A stretch of DNA of 64,000 nucleotides from Marinobacter vinifirmus (GTDB lineage: Bacteria > Pseudomonadota > Gammaproteobacteria > Pseudomonadales > Oleiphilaceae): NCBI RefSeq assembly GCF_002258215.1, contig NZ_NEFY01000003.1:62001-126000 (forward strand), in the 5' to 3' direction. Below, in pieces: positions 47,434-55,532 of this stretch. The position numbers were made by a program, and so were the translations under genes. Positions within the stretch are counted from its first letter, which is position 1. Every line of letters begins with the position of its first letter. The notes under the pieces are model-generated. The model saw only the letters and a list, made by a program, of their open reading frames with translations. It did not search any database and was not told the DNA's origin.

Positions 47434-48534
47434 TTACTGCCGGTTGGCGGCCGATTCAGCACTCCAGAACGTTATGGCCTGGTCTTCCGGCTGGTAGGTA
47501 CAGTTGTTCTCGTTCGGTACCCTGGGAATATCTTCTTCGGTCGGGTAGTCGACCGGATCCGCTTGTGGGTCCGGAACTCTTGCCGGCTCGTTATTGGAAG
47601 TGTACAGGCGTACCTCGCTCATGGCGTAGTTCAGCTCAACCCGGATGCAGTCCGGACTGGGGTCGGCGTCGGCACTCTGATAGCTGCTCAGGTCGAGTAT
47701 CTGCTGGTCCGGGCTTTTGATGTACAGGGTGTCTTTCTGCGCCTCTGCTGCAAACTCCTGCCTTAACTCAATGCCGCCGTAGCTCCGGCTGACATAATCG
47801 ACGGTGGCAAACTCCGGCTGGTTGTAACCAAGGTTACTGAATTCATTGGCGTTGAAACGGCTGCCGGACAGCAGGCTGAGCAGCTGCGGTTGCTGCTCGC
47901 GCTCCGTTTCCTCAACGTTGCGGGCGACATATTGAATCACCCGGTAAACCTTGCCATCGAGGTTTTCCGCGGGCGGCTGATAACGCCAGTCCAGGGTCTG
48001 GTAAAACCACTGGCGATTGTTGAGCGCTTCCTGATTGGCCACGGCATCCTGGTCGGTAAACCGGATGATGGCGCCGGCGCTGCGGGTGTTGTAATTACCG
48101 GCTTCGCCCGAGGCGATTCGCTCGCGGATATAGCGCCTGCCTTCATCAAAGTTATCCACACGGCCCACGCTGATTACCTGGTTCATCAGGTCGAGCGGGT
48201 TTCGAGCCCGGGTATAGGCCTTGCCATCGTCTGTCGGTTGCGCGCCGATAAACTGGTCGATGTGACGCCGGATGCTTTCGACAAGCTCCTGGTTCCCGGC
48301 CGTATCGTCGTTTCCGGCCGGCTCAATGCCCGGATAAAAATCACTGAAACGGGTGAAGCTCAGAGTGTCCGGGGCCTGTTCGGTGTCGGCCAGCTCAAAG
48401 GTGCGGAAGGTCAGGTCGACATCATCGGCCGGGTTGAAGGCGGAGGAGTCATCGCTGCCACCACTCTCCACACGGCATCCGCTCAGGGTCAGCAACGCCA
48501 GTGATATGGCAACAAAAAGGCAGGAATGTCTCAT
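47434..48534 (-). CDS. predicted lipoprotein of unknown function
   Basis: A 366-residue protein with a lipoprotein signal peptide: MRHSCLFVAISLALLTLSGC, lipobox LSGC with the acylated Cys at residue 20, then a Ser/Asp-rich linker (GGSDDSSAFNPADD). The mature part is acidic, mixed, with no catalytic motif. ATG at 48534 is chosen because it gives the signal peptide. It is divergent from the phosphorelay kinase gene (102-base gap). I do not recognise the family. Confidence 0.78.
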   Translation of the reverse strand: MRHSCLFVAISLALLTLSGCRVESGGSDDSSAFNPADDVDLTFRTFELADTEQAPDTLSFTRFSDFYPGIEPAGNDDTAGNQELVESIRRHIDQFIGAQPTDDGKAYTRARNPLDLMNQVISVGRVDNFDEGRRYIRERIASGEAGNYNTRSAGAIIRFTDQDAVANQEALNNRQWFYQTLDWRYQPPAENLDGKVYRVIQYVARNVEETEREQQPQLLSLLSGSRFNANEFSNLGYNQPEFATVDYVSRSYGGIELRQEFAAEAQKDTLYIKSPDQQILDLSSYQSADADPSPDCIRVELNYAMSEVRLYTSNNEPARVPDPQADPVDYPTEEDIPRVPNENNCTYQPEDQAITFWSAESAANRQ

Positions 48535-48635
48535 TTCAGAAGGCCCCGGGGTGCGAAATTCGTTGTGAAAGGCTAAAGTGAGCTGTGCTGACAATAAACG
48601 ATAAAGCACGCAGCTACCCGCGCGGAGATCACATT

Positions 48636-51600
48636 TTGCAGCAACGGTTCGCCCAGGCCGGGATTCCGGTGCTGGTTCTGTTTCTTGTACTGGCAGCCCT
48701 TATTCTGCCGGCCCCGGCCATGGCCCAGGATGCCTGCCGCAGTGGCGAAGTCCGGCTTGACCGGAACACCGGTGCCATCCGTGACCTGGGCGGATGCTTG
48801 CGGTACCTGGAAGATCCGGACCAGAGCCTGTCGATCGATCATCTCAGAAACCTTGAGGCCGACGCCTTCACCCAGCATGAAGCCGGCGTGCTCAACTTCG
48901 GCTACACCGGGTCTGCTTACTGGACCCGCTTTGACCTGAGTACCCATGCCCTGCAGGGCGAGACCGACTGGATACTGGAGCTGGCGCTACCGCTGGTGGA
49001 CAGCGTCGAGTTGTTTCTTGAGCGGGATGGCATGCTGGTAGATCAGCGCCAGGCCGGCTACCAGGACAACTGGGAAGACCGCGACCTGGCCGTGCCCAAC
49101 CCCACTTTCCGGCTGAAGCTGCCTCCTGACAGCCGCACGCGGGTATTCCTGCGCATCACCAATACCAACACCTTCCGCCTGCCCATCACCCTCTGGCACC
49201 CGAACGAATACATCGAGAAAGTTTCTATTGATGAAGCGGTGCGCGGGGTTCTGCTCGGTGCCATCCTGGCGATCCTGGCCTACAACCTGTTTGTGGCGGT
49301 GTCGGTGCGCGAACGCAGCAACATCTACTATGTGCTCTACCTGGTGGGTGCGGCGGTGTTTATTTCTACCGAGCAGGTCCACGGGGTGCAGTTGCTGGAT
49401 GAACGGCCAGCCTTGCTGAACAAGGATTACCTGCACTACCAGATCATCCTGACCTGGTTCTTTGGCCTGCTGATGGCCCGCTCCCTGCTGGAAACCCGTG
49501 AGCGTTCACCAGACCTCGACCAGGTACTGCGGCTGTGCCTGTATTCGGTGGTGCTCACCTTTGGCCTGTCCATCTTTATGCCCTATTCGGTGGCGATGGA
49601 ATGGATCGTGCTGGATTCGATCCTGCTCAGTATTATCCTGATCGTGGTCAGTTACCTGTCCTGGCGTTACTACAACCCGGCCGCCCGGGCCTATTTCTAC
49701 GCCTGGACCATGGCGCTGATCGGCTTTGGTATCTATGCCCTGACGGTGATGGGCTACCTGCCGCTGAATACCTTTACCACCTACGCCCCGCAGTTCGGGC
49801 TGACTGCCCAGATCATCCTGTTCTCCTTTGCCCTGGCCGACCGCATCAAGCAGGTGCAGGGTGAAGCCATGGCCTGGAACCGCCGGGCCCTGGCCAACCT
49901 TGGGCGTTACCAGTCGCTGTTCAACAACGCCATCGAAGGCGTGTTCCAGATGTCACCGGAGCGGAAATTTGTGACCGCCAACCCGGCCATGGCAGAGCTT
50001 CTGGGTTACAACAGCAGCCGTGAACTGCTGGGTGAAAATCCGGACGTGCTGGAAACCTGCATAGCCGATGAGCGCCTGCGGCGGCTGGTGGTGGAGCAGC
50101 TGGAAGCACGGGGCACGGTTAAAGGCATCGAAGCCCGGTATTTTACCCGTGAGGGCGAGGAGCGCTGGGCGACCATCTCCTTGCACACCGCCTACGATGC
50201 CGAGGGCATGCCAGTGCACCTGGAAGGCACCTGCATCGATGCCACCGAAAGCCACCAGCGCCAGCAGATCGAACGTGAACGGGAACAGGAACGGCTGGAG
50301 AAAGAGCTGGCCCGCAACTCCGCCAAGGCCAAGAGCCAGTTCCTGGCCAACATGAGCCATGAAATCCGGACGCCGCTGGCGGCGATCATCGGTTACGGCG
50401 AAACCCTGCTGGACCCGGACCTGGACGACCGGGAAAAGCGCAGCAGCGCTGAAACCGTGGTACGCAGTGGCCGGCACCTGCTGGAGCTGGTGAACGATAT
50501 CCTGGACCACTCCAAGATCGACGCCAACAAGCTGGACGTGGATGTGGTGCCGGTGAACCTGCCGGAGTTGCTGGATGAAGTCCGCGCGTTCTTCGAGCCA
50601 CGGGCCCGGGAGAAAGGCCTGGATTTCCGCATTGTCTGCGAGTATCCGCTGCCGGAGCAGATCTGCACGGACCCCACCCGATACCGGCAAATTATCATCA
50701 ACCTGTGTGCAAATGCGCTGAAATTCACGGAAAGTGGCTCGATTTCCCTGGTCATCCGCTGTGACCGCGAGGCCGAAACCCTGATTGCCCGGGTGGTCGA
50801 TACCGGTATCGGCATGAAGCCGGAGCAGCTGGAGCGGTTGTTTGATCCGTTCGCCCAGGGCAGCACCGCCATTTCCCGCCAGTACGGTGGCACCGGGCTG
50901 GGGCTGAGTATTTCCCGCCGGCTGGCGGAGCTGCTGGGAGGGGATATCCGGGTAACCAGTACCTACGGCGAGGGCAGCGAATTCGAGGTTTCCATCAGCA
51001 CCGGCAGCCTGCAGCAGGTGCACTTCCTGCGGGATGCCTCGGAATTCAGCCAGCGTCGCCGGGCTATTGCCATGGTGCTGGCACCGAGGTTGTCAGGCCG
51101 TATCCTGTGTGCCGAAGACAACGAAGTGAACCGGCGGCTGGTATCCCTGCTGGTGGCCCGTACCGGCGCCGAGCTGGTGCATGTGGCTAACGGTGCCGAA
51201 GCCCTGGAACGGGTAAGGCGCGAAGACTTCGACCTGATCCTGATGGATATCCAGATGCCGGTCATGAACGGCCGGGATGCCACCCAGGCGATTCGTGAAG
51301 CAGGTATCAATACGCCCATTATTGCCCTTACGGCTAATGTTATGGCCGAGGATATTGCGGAATATCGGATGGCCGGCTGTAACGAGCACCTGGCCAAGCC
51401 GATCGACAAGCAGCGGTTCTACGAGATGCTGGCCCGCTACCTGACCCACTGCCCGGAGCCGGTTACTGCTACGGACAGGAGCTATTCCGGCCGGGTTCTG
51501 GTGGCCGAAGACAACGAGGACAACCGCCGGCTGGTGGAGCGCATGCTCCGGCGCCTGGGCCTGGACCCGGTTCTGGTGGCCTCGGGGGATGAAGCCGTGC

Positions 51601-52181
51601 GCCGCGCACTGTCGGATACCGTGCACCTGGTGTTGATGGATCGCCACATGCCGGGAATGGACGGCGTGGAAGCTACCCGCCTGCTTCGCCAGGCCGGATT
51701 CCGCCGGCCCCTGATAGCCTTCACCGCAGGTGACCAGGCCGAGAACGAAGCCCTGCTGGCAGCCGGCTGTGATGGCGTGCTCAACAAGCCCATCGACCAG
51801 AGCCACCTGCAGGCCCTGCTGGATCGCTATCTGGGAGCGCAGACCGTGGACAGCTCAGGCCTTGATGATGACCTGGCGCACCTTGTTTCCCGCTTCCTGT
51901 CAGGCCTTGCGGAGCGCCAGCGCCGTATGAAGCTGGCCCTGGACGACCGGAATGTTGACGTGCTGCGCACCGAGAGCCACCAGATCAAGGGTACGGCCGG
52001 TGCCATGGGCTACCCGATGATGACGGAACAGGCGGGCAGGCTGGAGCAGTGCCTGCGACAGAGTGAATACGACTGGCCGGAAATCGCACAACGGCTGGAA
52101 CAACTGAACCATATGATTGACCAGGCTCTGAAGGCACTGGTTTCAACCACCGGTACCCGACAGGAACAGACCCATGAGTGA
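48636..52181 (+). CDS. hybrid sensor histidine kinase with 7TMR-DISM, PAS, two REC domains and Hpt
   Basis: A complete phosphorelay in one 1181-residue inner-membrane protein. Order: signal peptide (ends APAMAQ-DAC), periplasmic DISM domain (about 40-165), seven membrane helices (about 195-400), PAS (about 435-545), HisKA with H575 in NMSHEIRTPL, HATPase (about 685-800, GTGLGLSISRRL), REC1 (D871 in LILMDIQMPVMNG), REC2 (D1002 in VLMDRHMPGMDG) and Hpt with H1115 in HQIKGTAGAMG. TTG at 48636 is used because GGAG lies 8 bases before it; a GTG at 48585 is possible. Operon with 52174 and 52747. Confidence 0.93.
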   Translation: MQQRFAQAGIPVLVLFLVLAALILPAPAMAQDACRSGEVRLDRNTGAIRDLGGCLRYLEDPDQSLSIDHLRNLEADAFTQHEAGVLNFGYTGSAYWTRFDLSTHALQGETDWILELALPLVDSVELFLERDGMLVDQRQAGYQDNWEDRDLAVPNPTFRLKLPPDSRTRVFLRITNTNTFRLPITLWHPNEYIEKVSIDEAVRGVLLGAILAILAYNLFVAVSVRERSNIYYVLYLVGAAVFISTEQVHGVQLLDERPALLNKDYLHYQIILTWFFGLLMARSLLETRERSPDLDQVLRLCLYSVVLTFGLSIFMPYSVAMEWIVLDSILLSIILIVVSYLSWRYYNPAARAYFYAWTMALIGFGIYALTVMGYLPLNTFTTYAPQFGLTAQIILFSFALADRIKQVQGEAMAWNRRALANLGRYQSLFNNAIEGVFQMSPERKFVTANPAMAELLGYNSSRELLGENPDVLETCIADERLRRLVVEQLEARGTVKGIEARYFTREGEERWATISLHTAYDAEGMPVHLEGTCIDATESHQRQQIEREREQERLEKELARNSAKAKSQFLANMSHEIRTPLAAIIGYGETLLDPDLDDREKRSSAETVVRSGRHLLELVNDILDHSKIDANKLDVDVVPVNLPELLDEVRAFFEPRAREKGLDFRIVCEYPLPEQICTDPTRYRQIIINLCANALKFTESGSISLVIRCDREAETLIARVVDTGIGMKPEQLERLFDPFAQGSTAISRQYGGTGLGLSISRRLAELLGGDIRVTSTYGEGSEFEVSISTGSLQQVHFLRDASEFSQRRRAIAMVLAPRLSGRILCAEDNEVNRRLVSLLVARTGAELVHVANGAEALERVRREDFDLILMDIQMPVMNGRDATQAIREAGINTPIIALTANVMAEDIAEYRMAGCNEHLAKPIDKQRFYEMLARYLTHCPEPVTATDRSYSGRVLVAEDNEDNRRLVERMLRRLGLDPVLVASGDEAVRRALSDTVHLVLMDRHMPGMDGVEATRLLRQAGFRRPLIAFTAGDQAENEALLAAGCDGVLNKPIDQSHLQALLDRYLGAQTVDSSGLDDDLAHLVSRFLSGLAERQRRMKLALDDRNVDVLRTESHQIKGTAGAMGYPMMTEQAGRLEQCLRQSEYDWPEIAQRLEQLNHMIDQALKALVSTTGTRQEQTHE

Positions 52182-52719
52182 CCAGAATCGCCCCCAGGAA
52201 CACAATTCACTGAGCATGATGTACGGCACCTACGCAGACGTGCTGTTTGTGCTGTTTCCGTTTCTTGTCATTGCCATGCAGCGGCTGTGGAATGGCAATG
52301 TCTATGAAACCCTGATGCGGGCGGACCTGAGCATTGCCGCGACCATCATGGCAGGCCTGGCCATCGGCAAGTTTGTGCTGGGGCTGGTGACCAACCGCGA
52401 TCTGGGCCGGTACAAGGAGCGCATTGTCTTTTTCATTGCCCTGACCTTGTTTGTGGTGCTGGGGCCGTCCATCATTCTGATGTTGAGTATCGTGGGCAAT
52501 ACCGAAGTCCCGGGGTTTGTGGCCTTTGTGCAGCCGGTGCTGCTGATTGTGGCCATTTCGTTGTACACAACGGCGGTCAGCATCAGCAATATACTGGTGC
52601 GGGAAGGGGCCGGAGCCGGCGAGGGTGCCGACAGCCGGCCAGCCGGCGAGCGGGAACAGGGCCGGCCGGGCCCGGCACCGCTGGAGCTGCCGCGCAAAAC
52701 CGGCAATGACTCATTCTGA
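52174..52719 (+). CDS. four-helix membrane protein in the kinase operon
   Basis: A 181-residue protein starting MSDQNRPQEHNSLSMMYGTY, with about four membrane helices (about 23-40, 52-70, 88-108, 118-140) and a hydrophilic, Gly/Glu/Pro-rich tail (GAGAGEGADSRPAGEREQGR). No domain recognised. Its ATG overlaps the kinase 3' end by 8 bases, and a response regulator gene follows 27 bases later, so it probably works with that signalling system, as sensor partner or output; this is inference from position. Confidence 0.75.
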   Translation: MSDQNRPQEHNSLSMMYGTYADVLFVLFPFLVIAMQRLWNGNVYETLMRADLSIAATIMAGLAIGKFVLGLVTNRDLGRYKERIVFFIALTLFVVLGPSIILMLSIVGNTEVPGFVAFVQPVLLIVAISLYTTAVSISNILVREGAGAGEGADSRPAGEREQGRPGPAPLELPRKTGNDSF

Positions 52720-52746
52720 GTAACGGGACACAACAGGAGAGAATGG

Positions 52747-53160
52747 ATGACGGATCTGAGAGTACTGGTGGTTGAAGACGAGCCGGTCATGCGCGAGCGG
52801 CTGGTACAGCTGCTGTACAAGGCGGGCGCAACGCTGGTGATGGAATGCAGTGATGCGGCTTCGGCCAGGGCAGCGTTCGACGCCAGTGAATACCAGATCA
52901 TTCTGCTGGACCTGGGGCTGCCGGACGGCAACGGCCACGAGTTGATGACCCGCTTCAAGGAGGTTCGCAAGGAGCAGCACATCGTGCTGGTAACGGCGGA
53001 TGATTCGATTGAGAGTATCCAGCGGGCAATCAGTGCCGGCGCCAACGGCTACGTGGTCAAGCCCTATTCCCAGGAAAAAATTCACGATGTGGTGAGTAAC
53101 TACGCCATGGTCCACGGTGGCAACATGGCGCAGATGCAGGGGCTGAACCGGCACCACTGA
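52747..53160 (+). CDS. single-domain response regulator (REC only)
   Basis: A 137-residue receiver with no output domain: acidic pair in VVEDEPVMRERL, phospho-acceptor D55 in IILLDLGLPDGNG, the Thr in VLVTADDS and the Lys in YVVKPYSQEK. CheY-like proteins act by protein contact or as relay intermediates. AGGAGAG lies just before the ATG. It follows the hybrid kinase and a membrane protein, so it is the likely final receiver of the Hpt domain. Confidence 0.93.
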   Translation: MTDLRVLVVEDEPVMRERLVQLLYKAGATLVMECSDAASARAAFDASEYQIILLDLGLPDGNGHELMTRFKEVRKEQHIVLVTADDSIESIQRAISAGANGYVVKPYSQEKIHDVVSNYAMVHGGNMAQMQGLNRHH

Positions 53161-53180
53161 CCGGTCCAGCCTGCGTTGGC

Positions 53181-53453
53181 TCAGGCCACCTGGCGGGCAA
53201 TCCAGGAGTTGTAACGGGTGGCCAGTGCACGCACATAGCGGGCCTCGGCGCCGTCCAGGTTGCTCAGCACGCCCTTGAAAATCCAGCCACGCTCGTACAG
53301 ACCCAGCACCCGCTGCTCGTCATCCAGGTTGACGCGCTGATTCAGTTTCTTGCAAATCGCATCCAGCAGCGGCAGCTTTTCCGGACGTTTGATCGGTGCC
53401 TGCCGGTTGGTCATTGGCTGGTTGGCTGCCCGTGTAGTCGGATGTCTTCTCAT
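53181..53453 (-). CDS. 90-residue basic protein of unknown function behind an attenuator-like leader
   Basis: I do not recognise this protein. It begins MRRHPTTRAANQPMTNRQAP, a basic, probably disordered tail, followed by a helical domain (LDAICKKLNQRVNLDDEQRV, then LYERGWIFKGVLSNLDGAEA). No membrane segment or signal peptide. ATG at 53453 has GGAGA 5 bases upstream, deciding the start. Upstream, 53482-53720, the minus strand carries promoter, leader peptide and competing hairpins. It is a single gene, convergent with the response regulator. Confidence 0.75.
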   Translation of the reverse strand: MRRHPTTRAANQPMTNRQAPIKRPEKLPLLDAICKKLNQRVNLDDEQRVLGLYERGWIFKGVLSNLDGAEARYVRALATRYNSWIARQVA

Positions 53454-53481
53454 GATCTTCTCCTTGTCGTTTTGCGGCTGC

Positions 53482-53518
53482 AAAAACAGAAAACCCCGGG
53501 GCCTGAGGCAACCGGGGT
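53482..53518 (-). terminator. attenuator terminator upstream of the 90-residue gene
   Basis: On the minus strand ACCCCGG (53518-53512), inner GCC/GGC, and CCGGGGT (53499-53493) form a hairpin followed by TTTCTGTTTTT, a typical Rho-independent terminator located 29 bases before the gene's ATG. The 5' half can instead pair with ACCGGGG at 53540-53534, giving an antiterminator. Confidence 0.7.
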
Positions 53519-53533
53519 CTGGCAGAGAAGCTG

Positions 53534-53562
53534 CCCCGGTCGCTGCAATGGCTCCCGGGACT
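53534..53562 (-). promoter_or_regulatory. competing hairpin segments 1 and 2 of the leader
   Basis: Minus-strand segment 1, GTCCCGG (about 53562-53556), pairs with segment 2, CCGGGGC (53539-53533), over 7 bp including a G-U pair. Segment 2 (ACCGGGG, 53540-53534) alternatively pairs with segment 3 (CCCCGGT, 53517-53511), which would prevent the terminator. This 1:2, 2:3, 3:4 arrangement is the classic attenuator design. Confidence 0.6.
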
Positions 53563-53574
53563 GACCGAAAGCCG

Positions 53575-53655
53575 TTAGATGTCTTTCACCATGGCGCGCA
53601 CGGATTGCCCTGCTTGGCAACCGGCGGTGGTAATAACGGTGTACTTGGTAATCAT
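53575..53655 (-). CDS. putative 26-residue leader peptide
   Basis: A short open frame ATG...TAA on the minus strand beginning MITKYTVITTAGCQAG. Four Thr (all ACC) and two Ile (both ATT) codons fall in the first ten, as in leader peptides that sense charged tRNA; Cys and Gln codons follow. It lies about 31 bases after the predicted transcription start and its stop is about 13 bases before hairpin segment 1. The Shine-Dalgarno is weak (AGG). Translation is not proven. Confidence 0.5.
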   Translation of the reverse strand: MITKYTVITTAGCQAGQSVRAMVKDI

Positions 53656-53692
53656 TCTGGACCTATCGGCTCTGTGATTTCGGTTCGGTATC

Positions 53693-53720
53693 AGTGTATC
53701 GGCAATTGGCCGGTTTGCAA
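53693..53720 (-). promoter_or_regulatory. sigma-70-like promoter for the leader and 90-residue gene
   Basis: Minus strand TTGCAA (53720-53715), a 16-base spacer, then TACACT (53698-53693): 4 of 6 matches in each hexamer. It would start transcription near 53686, about 31 bases before the leader peptide ATG. Confidence 0.45.
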
Positions 53721-53782
53721 TAGCCTCCGCCATTCGGCAAACCCGTACAGACGCCGTGGGCTCTCGGGGCCATAATTTGTTC

Positions 53783-53880
53783 CGTCACGTGTTTTTACGT
53801 TGTGCAATCCTCGATGCCTCCGTATCAGGTATCGGATGGATCTCTCCTTTCTACGCAGCCCCATGGGCTGCGTTTTTTTT
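53783..53880 (+). ncRNA. candidate small RNA ending in a strong terminator
   Basis: No plus-strand gene lies within 600 bases upstream, yet a strong terminator stands at 53854-53880. Before it, CGATGCCT (53812-53819) pairs with AGGTATCG (53827-53834), an 8-bp stem with a 7-base loop. CATAAT at 53771-53776 could be the -10; the -35 is weak. Together this suggests a short RNA of about 100 bases. The alternative is a leader/attenuator of the gene at 54000. Not matched to a known sRNA family. Confidence 0.3.
53854..53880 (+). terminator. strong Rho-independent terminator without an upstream gene
   Basis: CGCAGCCC (53854-53861), loop CAT, GGGCTGCG (53865-53872), then eight T. A perfect 8-bp GC-rich stem with U-tract in the plus direction. 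Confidence 0.85.
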
Positions 53881-53999
53881 CGCCTTCGGAAACTTCGTAG
53901 CCACTAGTCCCTACAGCCAATTCCGGCCGGATTGGCGATAATTTGCACACCAATCAAGTGGTACACTTAAACCGAATACAGAGGTTGAAACCGAAGAAA

Positions 54000-54236
54000 A
54001 TGCCCGAAGACCCTGCCCCCGCCCGCAACAAGTTCCGTTCTGATTTTATCGTTGAAATCGCACTGCTCGCCGCCGTTGCCGTTTACCTGGTGATCGCCCA
54101 GGGGCAGTCTGTGGGAGACAACCTGAGCTTCACCGTTGTGGGCGCCAGCCTGATGGCCCTGGCCACTTACTGGACCCTGCATACAGCCCGGGATGGCCTG
54201 GAAGTTATTGCACTGAGGCTTCGCCCCGGCAAGTAA
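54000..54236 (+). CDS. small two-helix membrane protein
   Basis: A 78-residue protein, MPEDPAPARNKFRSDFIVEI..., with two hydrophobic helices (about 16-34 and 41-60) and a basic end (ALRLRPGK). No family recognised. ATG at 54000 is preferred because it starts the structured part; an in-frame TTG at 53943 would add 19 residues. Its 3' end overlaps the convergent exonuclease gene by 32 bases. Confidence 0.6.
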   Translation: MPEDPAPARNKFRSDFIVEIALLAAVAVYLVIAQGQSVGDNLSFTVVGASLMALATYWTLHTARDGLEVIALRLRPGK

Positions 54237-54738
54237 GTTTTTGCCAGGTGTGGTGCAGGATCAGGGCGTCGTTGGCGGCCCGGTGAACCGGCAGGCCCAG
54301 TTCGGCAATCACCTGCTGGCGCACGCCGGACCAGTGCCGGACCTGGGTCTGGTCGAGCAGCATGGAGATGGACTCCAGCTGGAAGGCCGGTGTTTCTCCG
54401 GCGGCCCGGTACAGGCGATGCAGCCAGAAGCTGTCGAAGGTCCAGGCATCACAGAACACCTGCCCTGACAGCAACCCGTTCAGCTGTTCGACAACCTCGG
54501 CTACCGGCCGGCCGTCCTGCTCCAGCCGGCTGCGGGTGATACCGTGAATGGCCTCGGCACTGTCGGACCAGTCCTGCCATTGCCTGTTGGGGCGGATCAG
54601 CCAGCTGTGCAGGGTGCCGTCAGGCAGGCACAGGCCAACCTCGATCGGGTAACTGGCGATCAGGTCAAGGCTGGAGGCCTCGAAGTCGATAAACGCTGGG
54701 CAGGAATCCGGTTGCATCAGGTGTCGGTTCTGGTTCAT
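54205..54738 (-). CDS. 3'-5' exonuclease, DEDDh (DnaQ-like) family
   Basis: A 177-residue RNase T/DnaQ-like protein. The catalytic acids appear in order: FIDFEAS (D-x-E), DAWTFDSFWL (second Asp), and HRAANDALIL with the His and last Asp of the DEDDh type. Probably acts on DNA or RNA 3' ends as a stand-alone nuclease. Start ATG at 54738 has GGGAG about 10 bases upstream. It overlaps the small membrane-protein gene tail to tail and is divergent from queC. Confidence 0.87.
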   Translation of the reverse strand: MNQNRHLMQPDSCPAFIDFEASSLDLIASYPIEVGLCLPDGTLHSWLIRPNRQWQDWSDSAEAIHGITRSRLEQDGRPVAEVVEQLNGLLSGQVFCDAWTFDSFWLHRLYRAAGETPAFQLESISMLLDQTQVRHWSGVRQQVIAELGLPVHRAANDALILHHTWQKLTCRGEASVQ

Positions 54739-54866
54739 TGTCGTTTTCTCCCGAGTTTACCGCCGATCCTGAGTTGACGCGAACCCAACCGGTGTTTGCG
54801 CTGTTACAATACCGCTCAGCTTTGAACGCCCTGTGACACACCCCCTGCTATTGTGGTGAGATTCCC

Positions 54867-55532
54867 ATGACTGACACTGTTGTCGTTATTTATTCCGGAG
54901 GCATGGACTCGTTTACCCTGCTCCACCTGGCCCGTTCCCGGGGTCTGAAGGTCCATGCGCTGTCGTTCAATTACGGCCAGCGCCATGTACGGGAGCTGGA
55001 GGCGGCGCGCGCCGTGTGCCAGGCCGAGGGTATTCCCCACAAGGTGATTGATATCCGCGCCATGAGCGAGGTGATGGCCGGTTCTTCCCTGACCTCTGAC
55101 GCCGAGGTGCCGGAAGGGCACTATGAAGAAGACTCCATGAAGTCCACTGTGGTGCCCAACCGCAACATGATTCTGCTGTCCCTGGCCACCGGCTACGCGG
55201 TAACCGTGGGCGCGGGGGCTGTCTGGTATGGCGCCCACGGCGGCGATCACGCCATCTATCCGGACTGCCGGCCCGAATTTGTGGAGAAAATGGACGCTGT
55301 ATGCCGCATCGCCAATTACGAGCCGGTGGGTATCGAAGCGCCGTTCATGGCCATGGACAAGGGCGAAATCCTGGCTGAAGGCCTGAAGCTTGGCCTGGAT
55401 TACAGCCAGACCTGGACCTGCTACAACGGCCGGGATAAAGCCTGCGGCCGTTGCGGCTCCTGTGTCGAGCGGCTGGAAGCGTTCGCCGCCCACGGCCTGG
55501 ACGATCCGCTGGCCTACGAGGGCAATGCCTGA
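54867..55532 (+). CDS. queC: 7-cyano-7-deazaguanine (preQ0) synthase QueC
   Basis: ATP-dependent conversion of 7-carboxy-7-deazaguanine to preQ0 in queuosine synthesis. The 221 residues open with the PP-loop [20 protein letters not shown] (Met where many have Gln), have [12 protein letters not shown] and [33 protein letters not shown], and the C-terminal zinc cysteines in [15 protein letters not shown]. Its stop overlaps the queE start (TGATG), so both are coupled. Confidence 0.96.
   Translation: MTDTVVVIYSGGMDSFTLLHLARSRGLKVHALSFNYGQRHVRELEAARAVCQAEGIPHKVIDIRAMSEVMAGSSLTSDAEVPEGHYEEDSMKSTVVPNRNMILLSLATGYAVTVGAGAVWYGAHGGDHAIYPDCRPEFVEKMDAVCRIANYEPVGIEAPFMAMDKGEILAEGLKLGLDYSQTWTCYNGRDKACGRCGSCVERLEAFAAHGLDDPLAYEGNA

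Noticed and set aside
54739..54866. preQ1 riboswitch upstream of queC
   Set aside because: The 128-base gap shows neither the short hairpin plus A-rich tail nor the conserved bases of known preQ1 classes.
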